Assembly (NCBI GenBank): GCA_965229935.1
Contig: CBDDKB010000002.1
Span: 62,001 to 126,000, forward strand
Length of the DNA stretch: 64,000 nt
Direction of reading: 5' to 3'
From: SPJN01 sp965229935
Lineage (GTDB): Bacteria > Pseudomonadota > Alphaproteobacteria > SPJN01
Position numbers and translations under genes: made by a program. The stretch's first letter is position 1. Each line of letters begins with the position of its first letter. Positions 27,587 through 36,162 of this stretch are shown piece by piece. Under the pieces are notes generated by a model. The model ran no database searches. It was not told where the DNA came from and saw only the letters and a program-made list of their open reading frames with translations.

Positions 27587-27667
27587 CCTATCGTTCGTTA
27601 GGTAAATTTGATAATGACGCAATATACATACATTTTTGCATTGATCAAGTCCCTAACAAATGTTAGG
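27587..27667. promoter_or_regulatory. Two related dyads, probable TetR operators
   Basis: Site 1 (27587-27602) is CCTATCG-TT-CGTTAGG with one mismatch. Site 2 (27652-27667) is CCTAACA-AA-TGTTAGG and perfect. They sit next to the divergent starts at 27578 and 27699. Two copies of the same consensus in one intergenic region is strong evidence for regulated divergent promoters. Confidence 0.72.
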
Positions 27668-27698
27668 AAAACTGATCAAAATTTGTATAGGGTAGGGT

Positions 27699-28580
27699 AT
27701 GAGCTATCGCACACATGACATTCCGGTAGAGGGTGGGACATTGCATGTCGCCGAATGGGGCAATGCAGACGGGCCGGTTATTCTTTGCTCGCACGGGCTG
27801 ACGGCGACCCATATTTGCTGGCAACCCCTTGCTGAGATTTTGGGGGATGAGTATCGGCTGATAGCCCCCGATCATCGCGGGCGCGGCAATAGCCGTACTG
27901 TCGAGGGGCCCTTTGGCATGCCTGCCCATGCTGCTGATATGGTAGCGATCCTTGATCATTTCGGCATTGCGAAAGCTGATCTGATCATCGGTCATTCGAT
28001 GGGCGGATTTGTGGCGACGGTGGCGGGCGCGACATATCCCGACCGTTTTGCCAAATTGTTTTTGATCGATGGGGGCCTGCCATCCATCGACAACATGCCA
28101 GAAAATGTGTCTGCTGAAGAATTGGCGCTGGCCGTTGTTGGTGCGTCTATGAAGCGGCTCGATATGGAATTTGCCTCATACGAGGCCTATCACGAATTTT
28201 GGAAGCAGCATCCTTGCTTTGCAGATGATTGGTCACCCTATGTTGAGGCCTATATTGATTATGACCTTGTGGGGCAGGCACCCCATCTAAAGTCTGGCGT
28301 CAACAAGGCAGCGATATTGAAAGACGTCGAAACCCAGTTGATGAGTGATCTGTTGCCCAACGCGCTTGAAACGGTCGCGATGCCTGTCCGCTTTGTGAAA
28401 GCACCACGTGGCATGTTGAACGCAGACCCGCTTTATGCTGATGACGCCGTCAGCCATTGGGCGGGCCGGGTGAAGGATTTCACCCATGGTGTGATTGGGA
28501 ATGTGAACCACTTCACCATCGTGATATCGAAAAAAGGCTCGCAAGCGATAGCAGATGAAATCAGGCAATTGATTGCCTAG
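27699..28580 (+). CDS. Alpha/beta-hydrolase fold protein
   Basis: 293 residues with the classic fold. The oxyanion strand is 'VILCSHGLTATHICW' (His33-Gly). The nucleophile elbow 'GHSMGG' places Ser100, and 'DHRGRGNS' precedes it. A C-terminal His is likely at 'GNVNHFTIV'. The reaction is hydrolysis of an ester, lactone or C-C bond; similar proteins include meta-cleavage hydrolases and esterases, and the substrate cannot be assigned. It is controlled from the same intergenic region as the TetR/TonB receptor operon. It is followed 48 bp later by an AraC regulator, so it may be co-transcribed with it. Confidence 0.87.
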   Translation: MSYRTHDIPVEGGTLHVAEWGNADGPVILCSHGLTATHICWQPLAEILGDEYRLIAPDHRGRGNSRTVEGPFGMPAHAADMVAILDHFGIAKADLIIGHSMGGFVATVAGATYPDRFAKLFLIDGGLPSIDNMPENVSAEELALAVVGASMKRLDMEFASYEAYHEFWKQHPCFADDWSPYVEAYIDYDLVGQAPHLKSGVNKAAILKDVETQLMSDLLPNALETVAMPVRFVKAPRGMLNADPLYADDAVSHWAGRVKDFTHGVIGNVNHFTIVISKKGSQAIADEIRQLIA

Positions 28581-28628
28581 CTGATAGCCGTTTCCCGCAT
28601 CGTCTTTCTGTGCGAAACTTTACACAAG

Positions 28629-29660
28629 ATGATACGGGAAGCCCATCTGATGCTTGAAACCGCATTCTATGACTATTTGGTCCCTGCATTGGAAAATGCA
28701 GTGGCGGATCGCGACCTGCCGCCCGAATTGGTCAAATCGCTTGTTGGCGGATTGACGGACCTTCCCGAAGGGAGGCGGGAGGCGCAGATGCTGGACGCCT
28801 TTGGCGAATTGGCAAAAGCTGCGAACATGCCTGATCTGGGCTTTGTGGCTGCGCAGGCCATCCCAATCACGGCATTCGGCGTCGTGTCTTTGGTTATTCC
28901 TGTTGCGCCGACTTTGGGCGATATGTTGAGCGTGCTGCGCCGCTTTCAACGATTGATTGCGCGGCCCTTGTTGATTGACCTGACGGTTGAAGAAGGCGAA
29001 GCCGTGATCGTCATGACAATGCAGGGTATGTCCGGTCCCGGGCTTGACCAATTGGCCTGTGGGTCTTTGCTTGTGATCGACCGGCACATCGAAACCTATA
29101 CAGGCAAGCCCCATAATTTTACTAAGGTTGAGATGACGACGCCTATGAAGGAGGTCGGCCTTACAACGCGGAAACATTTGGGGATCGACCCGACGTTGGA
29201 AAGCCAGCGCATCGCCGCCCATTTCCCCGCCGCGTATTTGGAGATGTCATCGCCTACCGCGGACCCGGTAACTTTCCAGGGCGTGCTGAAGCTGTGCGAA
29301 CAGGCAGAACAGGCCATGGGCCGTGTGCCCGACATTCCAACGCGCGTGCGTGAGATTATTACAGCCCATGTGGCCGACCCGCCTGAGCTGTCGCAATTGG
29401 CGTCGCGTCTTGGGGTATCGGAACGGCAATTGCGGTTTGCCCTGACACGGGCCGAAACATCCTATCAGGCTATTGTGCGCGAAGCGCGCGTTGCGCAGGC
29501 AAGTGCCATGTTGCGCAATGCTGACTTGCCTATCAGCACGGTTGCCTATCGCATCGGTTATGCGGACCCGGCAAATTTTTCATCTGCGTTCAAGAAATGG
29601 ACAGGACAATCGCCCCGAGAAATGAGGGCGCGTTTAAGGGAGACACAAAATGAAACTTGA
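28629..29660 (+). CDS. AraC-family transcriptional regulator
   Basis: 343 residues. The C-terminal domain (about 240-335) has two HTH motifs: 'PELSQLASRLGVSERQLRFAL' and 'LPISTVAYRIGYADPANFSSAFKKWTGQSPREMRAR', the second being the diagnostic AraC signature. The N-terminal 200 residues resemble the arabinose-binding-like (OruR/Arabinose_bd) sensory domain of regulators controlling catabolism of hydrophobic compounds. It overlaps the following DUF2834 gene by 11 bp. The target is unknown; the flanking START-domain/TonB operon is one possibility. Confidence 0.88.
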   Translation: MIREAHLMLETAFYDYLVPALENAVADRDLPPELVKSLVGGLTDLPEGRREAQMLDAFGELAKAANMPDLGFVAAQAIPITAFGVVSLVIPVAPTLGDMLSVLRRFQRLIARPLLIDLTVEEGEAVIVMTMQGMSGPGLDQLACGSLLVIDRHIETYTGKPHNFTKVEMTTPMKEVGLTTRKHLGIDPTLESQRIAAHFPAAYLEMSSPTADPVTFQGVLKLCEQAEQAMGRVPDIPTRVREIITAHVADPPELSQLASRLGVSERQLRFALTRAETSYQAIVREARVAQASAMLRNADLPISTVAYRIGYADPANFSSAFKKWTGQSPREMRARLRETQNET

Positions 29661-29976
29661 ACACCTTTATCTGCTTTTAACGGTTATAGGCCTTGTGACG
29701 CCCTTTGTCCTGCTAATGCCATGGATTGGTGAGCATGGCATGGCCTTAGGGCCCATGTTTGCCGTCATCGGACAAAGCCCCGTGTCACAAACTGTCATGG
29801 CAGATTTGTTGATTGCCGCGGTTGCGGGCACTATTTTCATCATCGCAGAAGGGATGCGGGCGCAGGTAAAATTTTGGTGGGTGGCGATCATCGGCACCTA
29901 TAGCATCGGCTTTTGTTTCGGGCTGCCCTTGTTTTTATATTTACGTCAACGGCAGCTTTCAAAAGCTGTTGCGTAG
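29650..29976 (+). CDS. DUF2834 small membrane protein
   Basis: 108 residues with three hydrophobic helices (about 5-25, 47-66 and 75-98). The pattern 'LLTVIGLVTPFVLLMPWI' plus 'MADLLIAAVAGTIFIIAEG' fits the DUF2834 family, which has no known function. It overlaps the AraC gene by 11 bp and the convergent START-domain gene by 18 bp. The compact arrangement is notable, but no role can be stated. Confidence 0.7.
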   Translation: MKLEHLYLLLTVIGLVTPFVLLMPWIGEHGMALGPMFAVIGQSPVSQTVMADLLIAAVAGTIFIIAEGMRAQVKFWWVAIIGTYSIGFCFGLPLFLYLRQRQLSKAVA

Positions 29977-30543
29977 CGCCTTCATGGTGCGGAACGGTCC
30001 TTCAACAATCAACATATTGATGACAAAGGGCGGCACGCCGCGCGGGTCTGTATAACCGATAGAGGTCAGCCTTGTCTTGCTTTCTGACAGGCTTTCAAGG
30101 TGCCAGATCAGTTGTGAGTCCAGCACCCGGACCAAGCGGGATTTTTCAGGGATCGCGTCCGGGGCAGCATCCATTGTGATGTGGGTGCTGGTCTTGTCCT
30201 GCACCACATTTGTAGTCTGTACTAGATCGCGATCCTTGACCGGAAAAGGCATGGCATAAACGATATAGGACAGCGCGCCATCCTTTAGGGTTTTTGCATC
30301 GCGAATATCAGGGGCCCAACTGGCAAAGGCCTCGGCAGTAATAAGTTTATTGACAATCGCCTGCTGGCTAACCGGCAAAATCATCTGGGCCTTATAGGAT
30401 TCGATCTTGTTGCCCTTTTCAAGGCGGGTCCAAATCTTAATGTCATCCCGGTCCCGTTGCAGGGTCCAGCCATCATCGGCTGATGCGATAGTAACCATCA
30501 GAGCAAATAATCCTATCAGGCTGATCAAGCTGATCTGGCGCAT
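29959..30543 (-). CDS. START-domain lipid-binding-like exported protein
   Basis: 194 residues. A signal sequence (about 1-22, ending 'IASADDG') precedes a START-like domain. It contains 'GWTLQRDRDDIKIWTR', 'SYKAQMILPVSQQAIVNKLI', 'DRDLVQTTNVVQ' and 'LTSIGYTDPRGVPPFVINML', matching the stereotyped Ser/Asp pattern of bacterial START proteins. These bind a hydrophobic ligand in a helix-grip cavity. It follows the TonB receptor gene by TGATG overlap, suggesting coupling. A role as periplasmic carrier for the receptor's hydrophobic cargo is inferred. Confidence 0.75.
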   Translation of the reverse strand: MRQISLISLIGLFALMVTIASADDGWTLQRDRDDIKIWTRLEKGNKIESYKAQMILPVSQQAIVNKLITAEAFASWAPDIRDAKTLKDGALSYIVYAMPFPVKDRDLVQTTNVVQDKTSTHITMDAAPDAIPEKSRLVRVLDSQLIWHLESLSESKTRLTSIGYTDPRGVPPFVINMLIVEGPFRTMKALRNSF

Positions 30544-32933
30544 CAGAAGTTAAACCGGAAGGTGCCGGAAATCGTGCGCGGCGCATTGGTGCTGGCCCAG
30601 TGGGAGCCAAAGAACAAGGGAATGTCGCCGCCGAAAACCTTGGTCAGCTCGTCTGTCAGGTTCTTGGCAACAATGACAAAGGTCCAAGCCTTATCAATGT
30701 CAGCTAATCCAAGGCGGGCGTTGAACAGCCAGTGGGCCTCTTGTGCATCGAGCGGATCAAGGTCGGCATCAAGCAGTTCATCATCACGATAGCTGGCATC
30801 AAGCGCGACCATCCCGGCGATGGGTAGATTGCCTAATTGGCGCTGATAGGCAATGCGGGCGCTGCCGCTCCATTCCGGTGACCTGTGTAATTGCTTGCCT
30901 GAAAGATCACACGCCTTATCCGGGGGCAAGGTGCCGGGCCCTTCGGGGGGCAGACTGCCAAGATCGGTTAGGCTTGCAGCCGGGCAGGGGCCTTCCTTGA
31001 AATCTTCGAATGTTGCCTGGTTCCAGGTTATGGCGCCGTTCAGCACCAGCCCTTCGGTGACAAGAAAGGTCAAATCAGCCTCAATACCGCGTGTGCGGGC
31101 CTTGGGCGCGTTGGTGACGTTATAGGCGACGGTCTGGAAGGTTGCGATTTGCAGATTGTCGTAATCTGTCCAGTGACCGGCGAGGTTAAAGCGTGACCTG
31201 CCGCCGAACAATTCGGTTTTAAGGCCCGCTTCATAACTGTCGGCTTCTTCGGCGTCAAAGCTGACCTGGAAGTCGGCAAGGGCGGCAACATTATAGCTGC
31301 CCGCCTTGAACCCCTTGGCATAGGTGGCATAAAGTGTTGCCCATTCAACTGGGTCCCAAGTTGCGGAGAATTTGGGGGACAGGTCAGTGTCCTTGCGTTC
31401 GTCAACGACATTATAGCCGCCTTGCACTAACGCGCGCCAAATGACAGAGGTTTGGGATGGTGCACCCCGGGCGCGGTCCGACTTGTCATCATATGTGTAG
31501 CGCAAGCCGAGGATGAGCGAGAGATTGTCGAGCACATTCCATTTCGCCTGCCCGAATATAGCAGAGGAATCGATAGTGATGTCGTGGAAGGCATTGACGT
31601 CGTCAGGCTCAATCAATTGTATTGTGTTGATCGGCCCCAACAAGGGCGATAGGGCAGAATTCAACAGGTCCGGCAATAGGGGGTCGAGCACAAATCCCGG
31701 TGTCAGATTGGGGAAGAAAGGCACGGTCAGTGCCGCTTCATGTTCGGCATGCAAATAGAACAGGCCGACCAGATATTCCAAATCACCGGGTGGGGAGGCA
31801 AGGCGTAGTTCCTCGCTCATCTGGGTGTAGGATTGCGTTATGGTCAGCCCCGCCAGATTAGCGCCGCTGGCATCAATATCGCTGCCCGTATAGGCATCAT
31901 AGGTTGCGAATGAGGAGATGGAGGTAAGGGTATGGTTCCAAATCTCCCAATCAATTTGGAGGGAGCCGATGATGCCATCCCCATCATTGGCCTGCCTGAA
32001 CCCGGTTTCGGGTGTGCGGCTGCCCTGACGGTCAAGCCGTGTTTCAATGGTCGGATCAAGCGCTTCGAAAACAGGTGCAAATTCGGGCGAGATTTGCGTT
32101 GCCTCTGTACCGCCAAAGGGGCCTGCCTCATACTCAAACCATGAAATGGCGGCTGTTGCGGTCAGATTGTCTGTCGCATCCAGTTTCAGCTTTGCGCGGG
32201 CAAAGGTGGAATCGCGAGGGTCCATATTTTCGCCGTTTACGCGATTATAGATATAGCCGTCTGAATCCTTGTGCGAGATGGCAAGGCGGAAGGCCAGCCT
32301 GTCTTCAATGATCGGGCCTGACAGCGCGCCACGCAGGTCAATGCTTTCACGCTCCCCATAGGTGCCGGAAAAATGCCCGGTCCATTCATAGCTGGGTTGT
32401 CCGGTGGTCACAGTGATAACGCCTGCTGACGCATTGCGGCCAAACAAAGTCCCTTGCGGGCCCTTCAACACTTCCAATTGTGCAACATCGACAAAGCCGG
32501 GGCGCAAGAATTCAATACGGCCAAGATAAACACCGTCAATGAAATAGCCTACAGCCTGTTCTGAAATCAGGCTATATTCCGCGGTGCCGATACCCCGCAC
32601 ATAAAGCGAAAACCAGTCTGTGTTGATCGACACATTGGGAATATAGGCCGCCAGCTCGTTGAAGCTGGTGATCGCATTGTCGCGCATTTCATCGCCCGAC
32701 ATGACGGACACGGCGATCGGCACATCGCGGACATCTTCTGTACGTTTTTGCGCGGTCACAACAATTTCGTCGAGCGCCAACGGCCTATCTGCCTGCGCGT
32801 CTGCAACAGCGGTTTGCGTAGTCCCATCTTGTCCAGCGTCTTGTTGTGCAACGTTTTGGGCGCTGGCGAAAGGTGTCAGCAATGTCAGCGACAGGCTTGC
32901 GATCAAGCCTGCCTGCAATCTTGTTGTCGTCAT
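30543..32933 (-). CDS. TonB-dependent outer-membrane receptor (3)
   Basis: About 796 residues. The signal is 'MTTTRLQAGLIASLSLTLLTPFASAQ'. The plug starts 'LDEIVVTAQKRTEDVRDVPIAVSVM' and has 'GPQGTLFGRNASAGVI'. The barrel ends 'RTISGTFRFNF' with terminal Phe. It is closely similar in design to receptor 1 (shared 'LGVADIDGAWRFIVHGKNITDE'-like and 'LGLADIDKAWTFVIVAKNLTDE' segments), so the two are probable paralogues. The START-domain gene downstream overlaps its stop. The PF10118 hydrolase gene lies upstream, 38 bp away. The three genes form a probable operon for a hydrophobic substrate. Confidence 0.92.
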   Translation of the reverse strand: MTTTRLQAGLIASLSLTLLTPFASAQNVAQQDAGQDGTTQTAVADAQADRPLALDEIVVTAQKRTEDVRDVPIAVSVMSGDEMRDNAITSFNELAAYIPNVSINTDWFSLYVRGIGTAEYSLISEQAVGYFIDGVYLGRIEFLRPGFVDVAQLEVLKGPQGTLFGRNASAGVITVTTGQPSYEWTGHFSGTYGERESIDLRGALSGPIIEDRLAFRLAISHKDSDGYIYNRVNGENMDPRDSTFARAKLKLDATDNLTATAAISWFEYEAGPFGGTEATQISPEFAPVFEALDPTIETRLDRQGSRTPETGFRQANDGDGIIGSLQIDWEIWNHTLTSISSFATYDAYTGSDIDASGANLAGLTITQSYTQMSEELRLASPPGDLEYLVGLFYLHAEHEAALTVPFFPNLTPGFVLDPLLPDLLNSALSPLLGPINTIQLIEPDDVNAFHDITIDSSAIFGQAKWNVLDNLSLILGLRYTYDDKSDRARGAPSQTSVIWRALVQGGYNVVDERKDTDLSPKFSATWDPVEWATLYATYAKGFKAGSYNVAALADFQVSFDAEEADSYEAGLKTELFGGRSRFNLAGHWTDYDNLQIATFQTVAYNVTNAPKARTRGIEADLTFLVTEGLVLNGAITWNQATFEDFKEGPCPAASLTDLGSLPPEGPGTLPPDKACDLSGKQLHRSPEWSGSARIAYQRQLGNLPIAGMVALDASYRDDELLDADLDPLDAQEAHWLFNARLGLADIDKAWTFVIVAKNLTDELTKVFGGDIPLFFGSHWASTNAPRTISGTFRFNF

Positions 32934-32971
32934 AATGTCCAATGCCCCCTCAGGCGTCCCTAAATTTTATG

Positions 32972-33823
32972 CTACTCAGCCGCCGGCTGGCTTTCATAGA
33001 CCCCGCGTTCAAATTCACGTACCAGATCTAGGTCACGCTCATGGAATGTCAGCTTGTAGGTTGGGCTTAGATATTCAAGTAAATTCCACAGCATCAGGCG
33101 GAACAGGCCCGGATTGCCGAAGCCATATTTGAACAGGCGCACCCAGTTGCGCCATGTGATTTTCTGATCGCTTTGTTCGATTAAAATCCCCAGTTGATTG
33201 CTTAACAGCTTGCGAACCAGTGCAACCGCTGAGAATGCTGTCTTGACCCGGAACCAATATGACTTGCCGCAGAAATAGCGATAGATGTCATGGCTGACCG
33301 CGCCATGCTCTGCCTCTTCCATTAAATGATAATCGAACAGGCGTCTTGTAGCCGGGCTCATCGACGCGCGGATGCGTTCATCCTTCATGTAGATCATGGC
33401 AAAGGAATAGAGCATATGTTCCCCGGCTGAGACCATGCCGACCATTTCAAGTTGCGTGTAATTGTCGGCAACCCATTCAACGATGCGGTCAATTTCTGCA
33501 TAGGAATGCGAAATATCCTGTCCCGCAGCTTCCAGCGCGCGATTGAACTTGGCATGGGTTGCCGAATGCAATGCCTCTTGCGCGATCATATTGTCCATAT
33601 CTTCGCGCAGCTTTTGATCCTTGATCTGTTCTGACAGGGGGCTAAGCGCCTGAATGAAGAACTTTTCAATACCCGGCGCACCTAAGGAAATGCTCATCCA
33701 CAGGAAGTTGATCAGAATGTCATCATCCAGAATTTTGGCGTCGACATCCGAAAAGTCCCATTTGACGTCACGACGTACCGGAATGTCGAAAGGGGTTTGT
33801 GAAATTGTGTCCATACTGGTCAT
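32972..33823 (-). CDS. PF10118 metal-dependent hydrolase family protein
   Basis: 283 residues, helical and rich in metal-ligand candidates: 'ALSPLSEQIKDQKLREDMDNMIAQEALHSATHAKFNRAL' (E-x2-H, H), 'AGEHMLYSF' and 'LMEEAEHGAVSHDIYRYFCG'. The repeated E-x2-H arrangement suggests a ferritin-like di-metal site and matches the 'predicted metal-dependent hydrolase' family PF10118. A catalysed reaction is unproven in this family. It is the first gene before the TonB receptor/START pair, and its promoter probably lies in the following intergenic stretch. Confidence 0.8.
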   Translation of the reverse strand: MTSMDTISQTPFDIPVRRDVKWDFSDVDAKILDDDILINFLWMSISLGAPGIEKFFIQALSPLSEQIKDQKLREDMDNMIAQEALHSATHAKFNRALEAAGQDISHSYAEIDRIVEWVADNYTQLEMVGMVSAGEHMLYSFAMIYMKDERIRASMSPATRRLFDYHLMEEAEHGAVSHDIYRYFCGKSYWFRVKTAFSAVALVRKLLSNQLGILIEQSDQKITWRNWVRLFKYGFGNPGLFRLMLWNLLEYLSPTYKLTFHERDLDLVREFERGVYESQPAAE

Positions 33824-34217
33824 TGGCGTAGCCTCCTAGCCTTATTATGTGGCCAGTTTAAGCGGATGTTAGAAAGAGACCATTTTCATTCTGTGCAAAA
33901 ACTTGTGCAAAATGACAATCTGCGAATTGAAGGGTGATCAGCCATCCTGCCAAAATTGCGACATTTTGGACGCAATTGCCAAGACCCCGTTTCGTTAACT
34001 TTTTGGAAAGCTTAACGGTGCATTTTCCCGTTAACCCTGATGGAAAAAGGGTAGGGAAATCGCGGCGACGACTTTTACAGGGTCTTAACCACAACATCTT
34101 TCCTACCTTGACCAGCAGGCAAACAGTTTCATGGCAGCCCAATTCGGGTTGCGTGACTGGGGCCGAACGAAACTCCTCCCAGTCTGTATTTTGGTTCCTA
34201 GCAAGAGGTTTAGGGAA
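33824..34217. promoter_or_regulatory. Divergent intergenic region between metal hydrolase and pilin-like gene
   Basis: 394 bp hold no gene. It contains an inverted pair CGTTAA/TTAACG around 33992-34016, another GTTAAC nearby, and a repeated TGTGCAAAA-type string near 33893-33911. It must carry promoters for both flanking genes. No specific box could be assigned. Confidence 0.35.
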
Positions 34218-34745
34218 ATGAATAATCGCGTGTCAAAAATTATCGCTGCCGCAGCACTCGCATCTGTTTTCGCAGGCTCCGCAGTTGCAGCGTCACAAGG
34301 CTCATTCGGGCGTAGTTCAAATGGGTCAGTTGATATCCGGGCGCATATCCCCGGCCTGATCAAAATCAGTAATCTGAATGATATTGACCTTGGGACATGG
34401 TCCGGCACCGGCGATATGGTGGGCAGTGATGAAAATTGCGTATGGTCCACCACGCGTGGATACAATTTGACCGCCAGCGGATCAGGTGCTGGCAACGCAT
34501 TCACCCTCACAGACGGGGTCAACACAATTGCCTATTCAGTAGCTTGGGATGATGTAGATACGACCGATCAGGCTGTAACAGCTGGGCAGGCCCTGTCTTC
34601 ACAGGTGACCAATGCCATCGACGTGAATTGCCGTCTACGCGGTGATACCGCAAATGTTGCTGTCACTTTAGAGGAGGCTGACATCGCAGCAGCCCCGGCA
34701 GGAAAATATAGCGGTACGCTGACGCTTATTGTGTCACCAGAATAA
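34218..34745 (+). CDS. Pilin-like (spore-coat-U/fimbrial type) exported protein
   Basis: 175 residues. A signal peptide 'MNNRVSKIIAAAALASVFAGSAVAA' precedes a Gly/Ser/Asn-rich beta protein. It has one Cys before 'VWSTTRGYNLTASG' and one at 'DVNCRL', and ends in an alternating hydrophobic strand 'YSGTLTLIVSPE'. These are features of chaperone-usher subunits and spore-coat-U-like proteins. No usher or chaperone is nearby. ATG 34218 follows AGGG, while earlier starts would place the signal internally. It ends at a strong terminator and sits immediately outside the integrated island. Confidence 0.5.
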   Translation: MNNRVSKIIAAAALASVFAGSAVAASQGSFGRSSNGSVDIRAHIPGLIKISNLNDIDLGTWSGTGDMVGSDENCVWSTTRGYNLTASGSGAGNAFTLTDGVNTIAYSVAWDDVDTTDQAVTAGQALSSQVTNAIDVNCRLRGDTANVAVTLEEADIAAAPAGKYSGTLTLIVSPE

Positions 34746-34774
34746 GGCTGGGTCTGAATTGTCTGAAAAAGATG

Positions 34775-34803
34775 AAGGCAGGGTTTTCGCCCTGCCTTTT
34801 GCT
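34775..34803 (+). terminator. Rho-independent terminator of the pilin-like gene
   Basis: The 9-bp stem AAGGCAGGG/CCCTGCCTT with a TTTTCG loop (34775-34798) is followed by a T-rich tail. It begins 29 bp past the stop codon at 34745 and ends about 12 bp before attL. Confidence 0.85.
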
Positions 34804-34815
34804 TTTGGGAAAATC

Positions 34816-34830
34816 GTGGTGCCGCAAGAG
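34816..34830. repeat. attL copy of tRNA-Thr 3' end
   Basis: GTGGTGCCGCAAGAG is identical to 51220-51234 in the tRNA gene. The match stops there, the next base differing, so the shared core is 15 bp. It marks the island's left boundary, immediately after the pilin-like gene's terminator. Confidence 0.88.
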
Positions 34831-34960
34831 GGCACCTTGTGCCTGTTTCGTTCTGTTTCAGGTTGCTCCGAAATACCAGAAAAAATGGCAGAAATCAGCC
34901 GCTAATTCCTTCATACTTGTTCCGTTGTATATCATCTTGTGTCATGCTATCTCATGAGAA

Positions 34961-34985
34961 AAGGTGGATACAAAGGTGGATAAAT
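34961..34985 (+). repeat. Arm-type direct repeats near attL
   Basis: AAGGTGGATA (34961-34970) and AAAGGTGGATAAAT (34972-34985) are tandem copies just before the integrase start. A matching pair, AGGTGGACA and AAAGGTGGATATAAA, lies at 51145-51169 in the same orientation. They may be arm-type integrase or excisionase sites. Confidence 0.5.
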
Positions 34986-34986
34986 T

Positions 34987-36162
34987 ATGGGGGCTCGTCA
35001 CCGTCTGACAGCTACAAAAGTCAAAAATGCGCCACCCGGCAAATACGCCGATGGCGCTGGCTTGTGGTTGGTGAAACGTTCTGATGGAGGGGGGCAATGG
35101 GTCCTTCGCGTTACGGTCAATGGTAAGCGTCGCGAAATGGGCTTGGGCGGTATAGGCGATGTGTCCTTGAGTGAGGCGCGCGATAAGGCTGAGAAGTGGC
35201 GCAAGTTAGCAAAGGATGGCCAGGACCCAATCCGTGTGCGTGTTGCAGAACGGCGTGCTGCTAACCGGTCAGACACTAGTTTCAAGTCAATCGGAGAAAA
35301 GGCATTCGAAGCCAGAAAAGCTGAGCTCAAAGGCGATGGTACTGCTGGGCGGTGGTTCTCGCCTATCGAACTTCATGTGCTTCCCAAGTTGGGTAGAATC
35401 GAGGTTGAGCAGCTTGATGCGCGCGACATTCAGGAAACGTTGAAACCGCTGTGGCATACAAAGGCCGATACTGCCCGCAAAGCAATCAATCGCATAAATG
35501 TGATTTTGAAGTATGGCGCGGCGATGGGTTTGAATGTCGATATTCAAGCTGCGCAAAAAGCTAAGGCTTTGCTAGGGAAAACACGCCAAGTTCGCGGAAA
35601 CATCCCATCAATGCCGTGGAAGGAAGTGCCAGCGTTCTATAAAACGCTTGAAGAGCCATCAATCACGCATTTGGCGCTTCGTTTCCTGATCTTAACTGCG
35701 ACGCGTTCCAGCGAGGTTCGGTTTTTCAGCTTGTCGGAGTTGGAAGGCAACGTTTGGGTAATCCCGGCTGAACGTATGAAAGCTGGGCAAGAACATAGGG
35801 TTCCACTCAGCAAAGAAGCGCACGCAGTCATAGAATTAGCGAAGCCATTTGAGCGTGAAGGCTTTCTTTTTCCGAGCGCAAGAAAAGGCGTGATTAGTGA
35901 TGCCACAATGAGCGGGTACATGAAGCGCAATGGTTTTGAGGCCCGCCCGCATGGATTCCGGTCTAGCTTCAGAACATGGTGTGCGGAGGCGACGGATACC
36001 CCTCGAGAAATAGCTGAGGTTGCGCTGTCCCATAAATCGGGCACAGATGTCGAACTTGCTTACCGTCGGACAGATTTTTTGGAACAACGGCGTGTTCTTA
36101 TGGAGCGTTGGGCGGATCACGTTACCGGAGGCGCTGGGCAGGTGTTGAGGCTGGCAAAATGA
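34987..36162 (+). CDS. int: P4-type tyrosine integrase
   Basis: 391 residues. An N-terminal arm-binding domain (DUF4102-like; 'LTATKVKNAPPGKYADGAGLWLV') is followed by the core-binding SAM-like domain (about 95-195). The catalytic domain has Arg in 'LTATRSSEVRF', 'HGFRSSFRTW' (H-x2-R) and the nucleophile Tyr in 'VELAYRRTDFLEQRR'. It would catalyse site-specific recombination between tRNA-Thr attB and the island. Its position beside attL, 16 kb from the intact tRNA copy, is unusual. Tandem AAGGTGGATA repeats lie directly before the start. Its stop overlaps the next gene by 4 bp. Confidence 0.93.
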   Translation: MGARHRLTATKVKNAPPGKYADGAGLWLVKRSDGGGQWVLRVTVNGKRREMGLGGIGDVSLSEARDKAEKWRKLAKDGQDPIRVRVAERRAANRSDTSFKSIGEKAFEARKAELKGDGTAGRWFSPIELHVLPKLGRIEVEQLDARDIQETLKPLWHTKADTARKAINRINVILKYGAAMGLNVDIQAAQKAKALLGKTRQVRGNIPSMPWKEVPAFYKTLEEPSITHLALRFLILTATRSSEVRFFSLSELEGNVWVIPAERMKAGQEHRVPLSKEAHAVIELAKPFEREGFLFPSARKGVISDATMSGYMKRNGFEARPHGFRSSFRTWCAEATDTPREIAEVALSHKSGTDVELAYRRTDFLEQRRVLMERWADHVTGGAGQVLRLAK

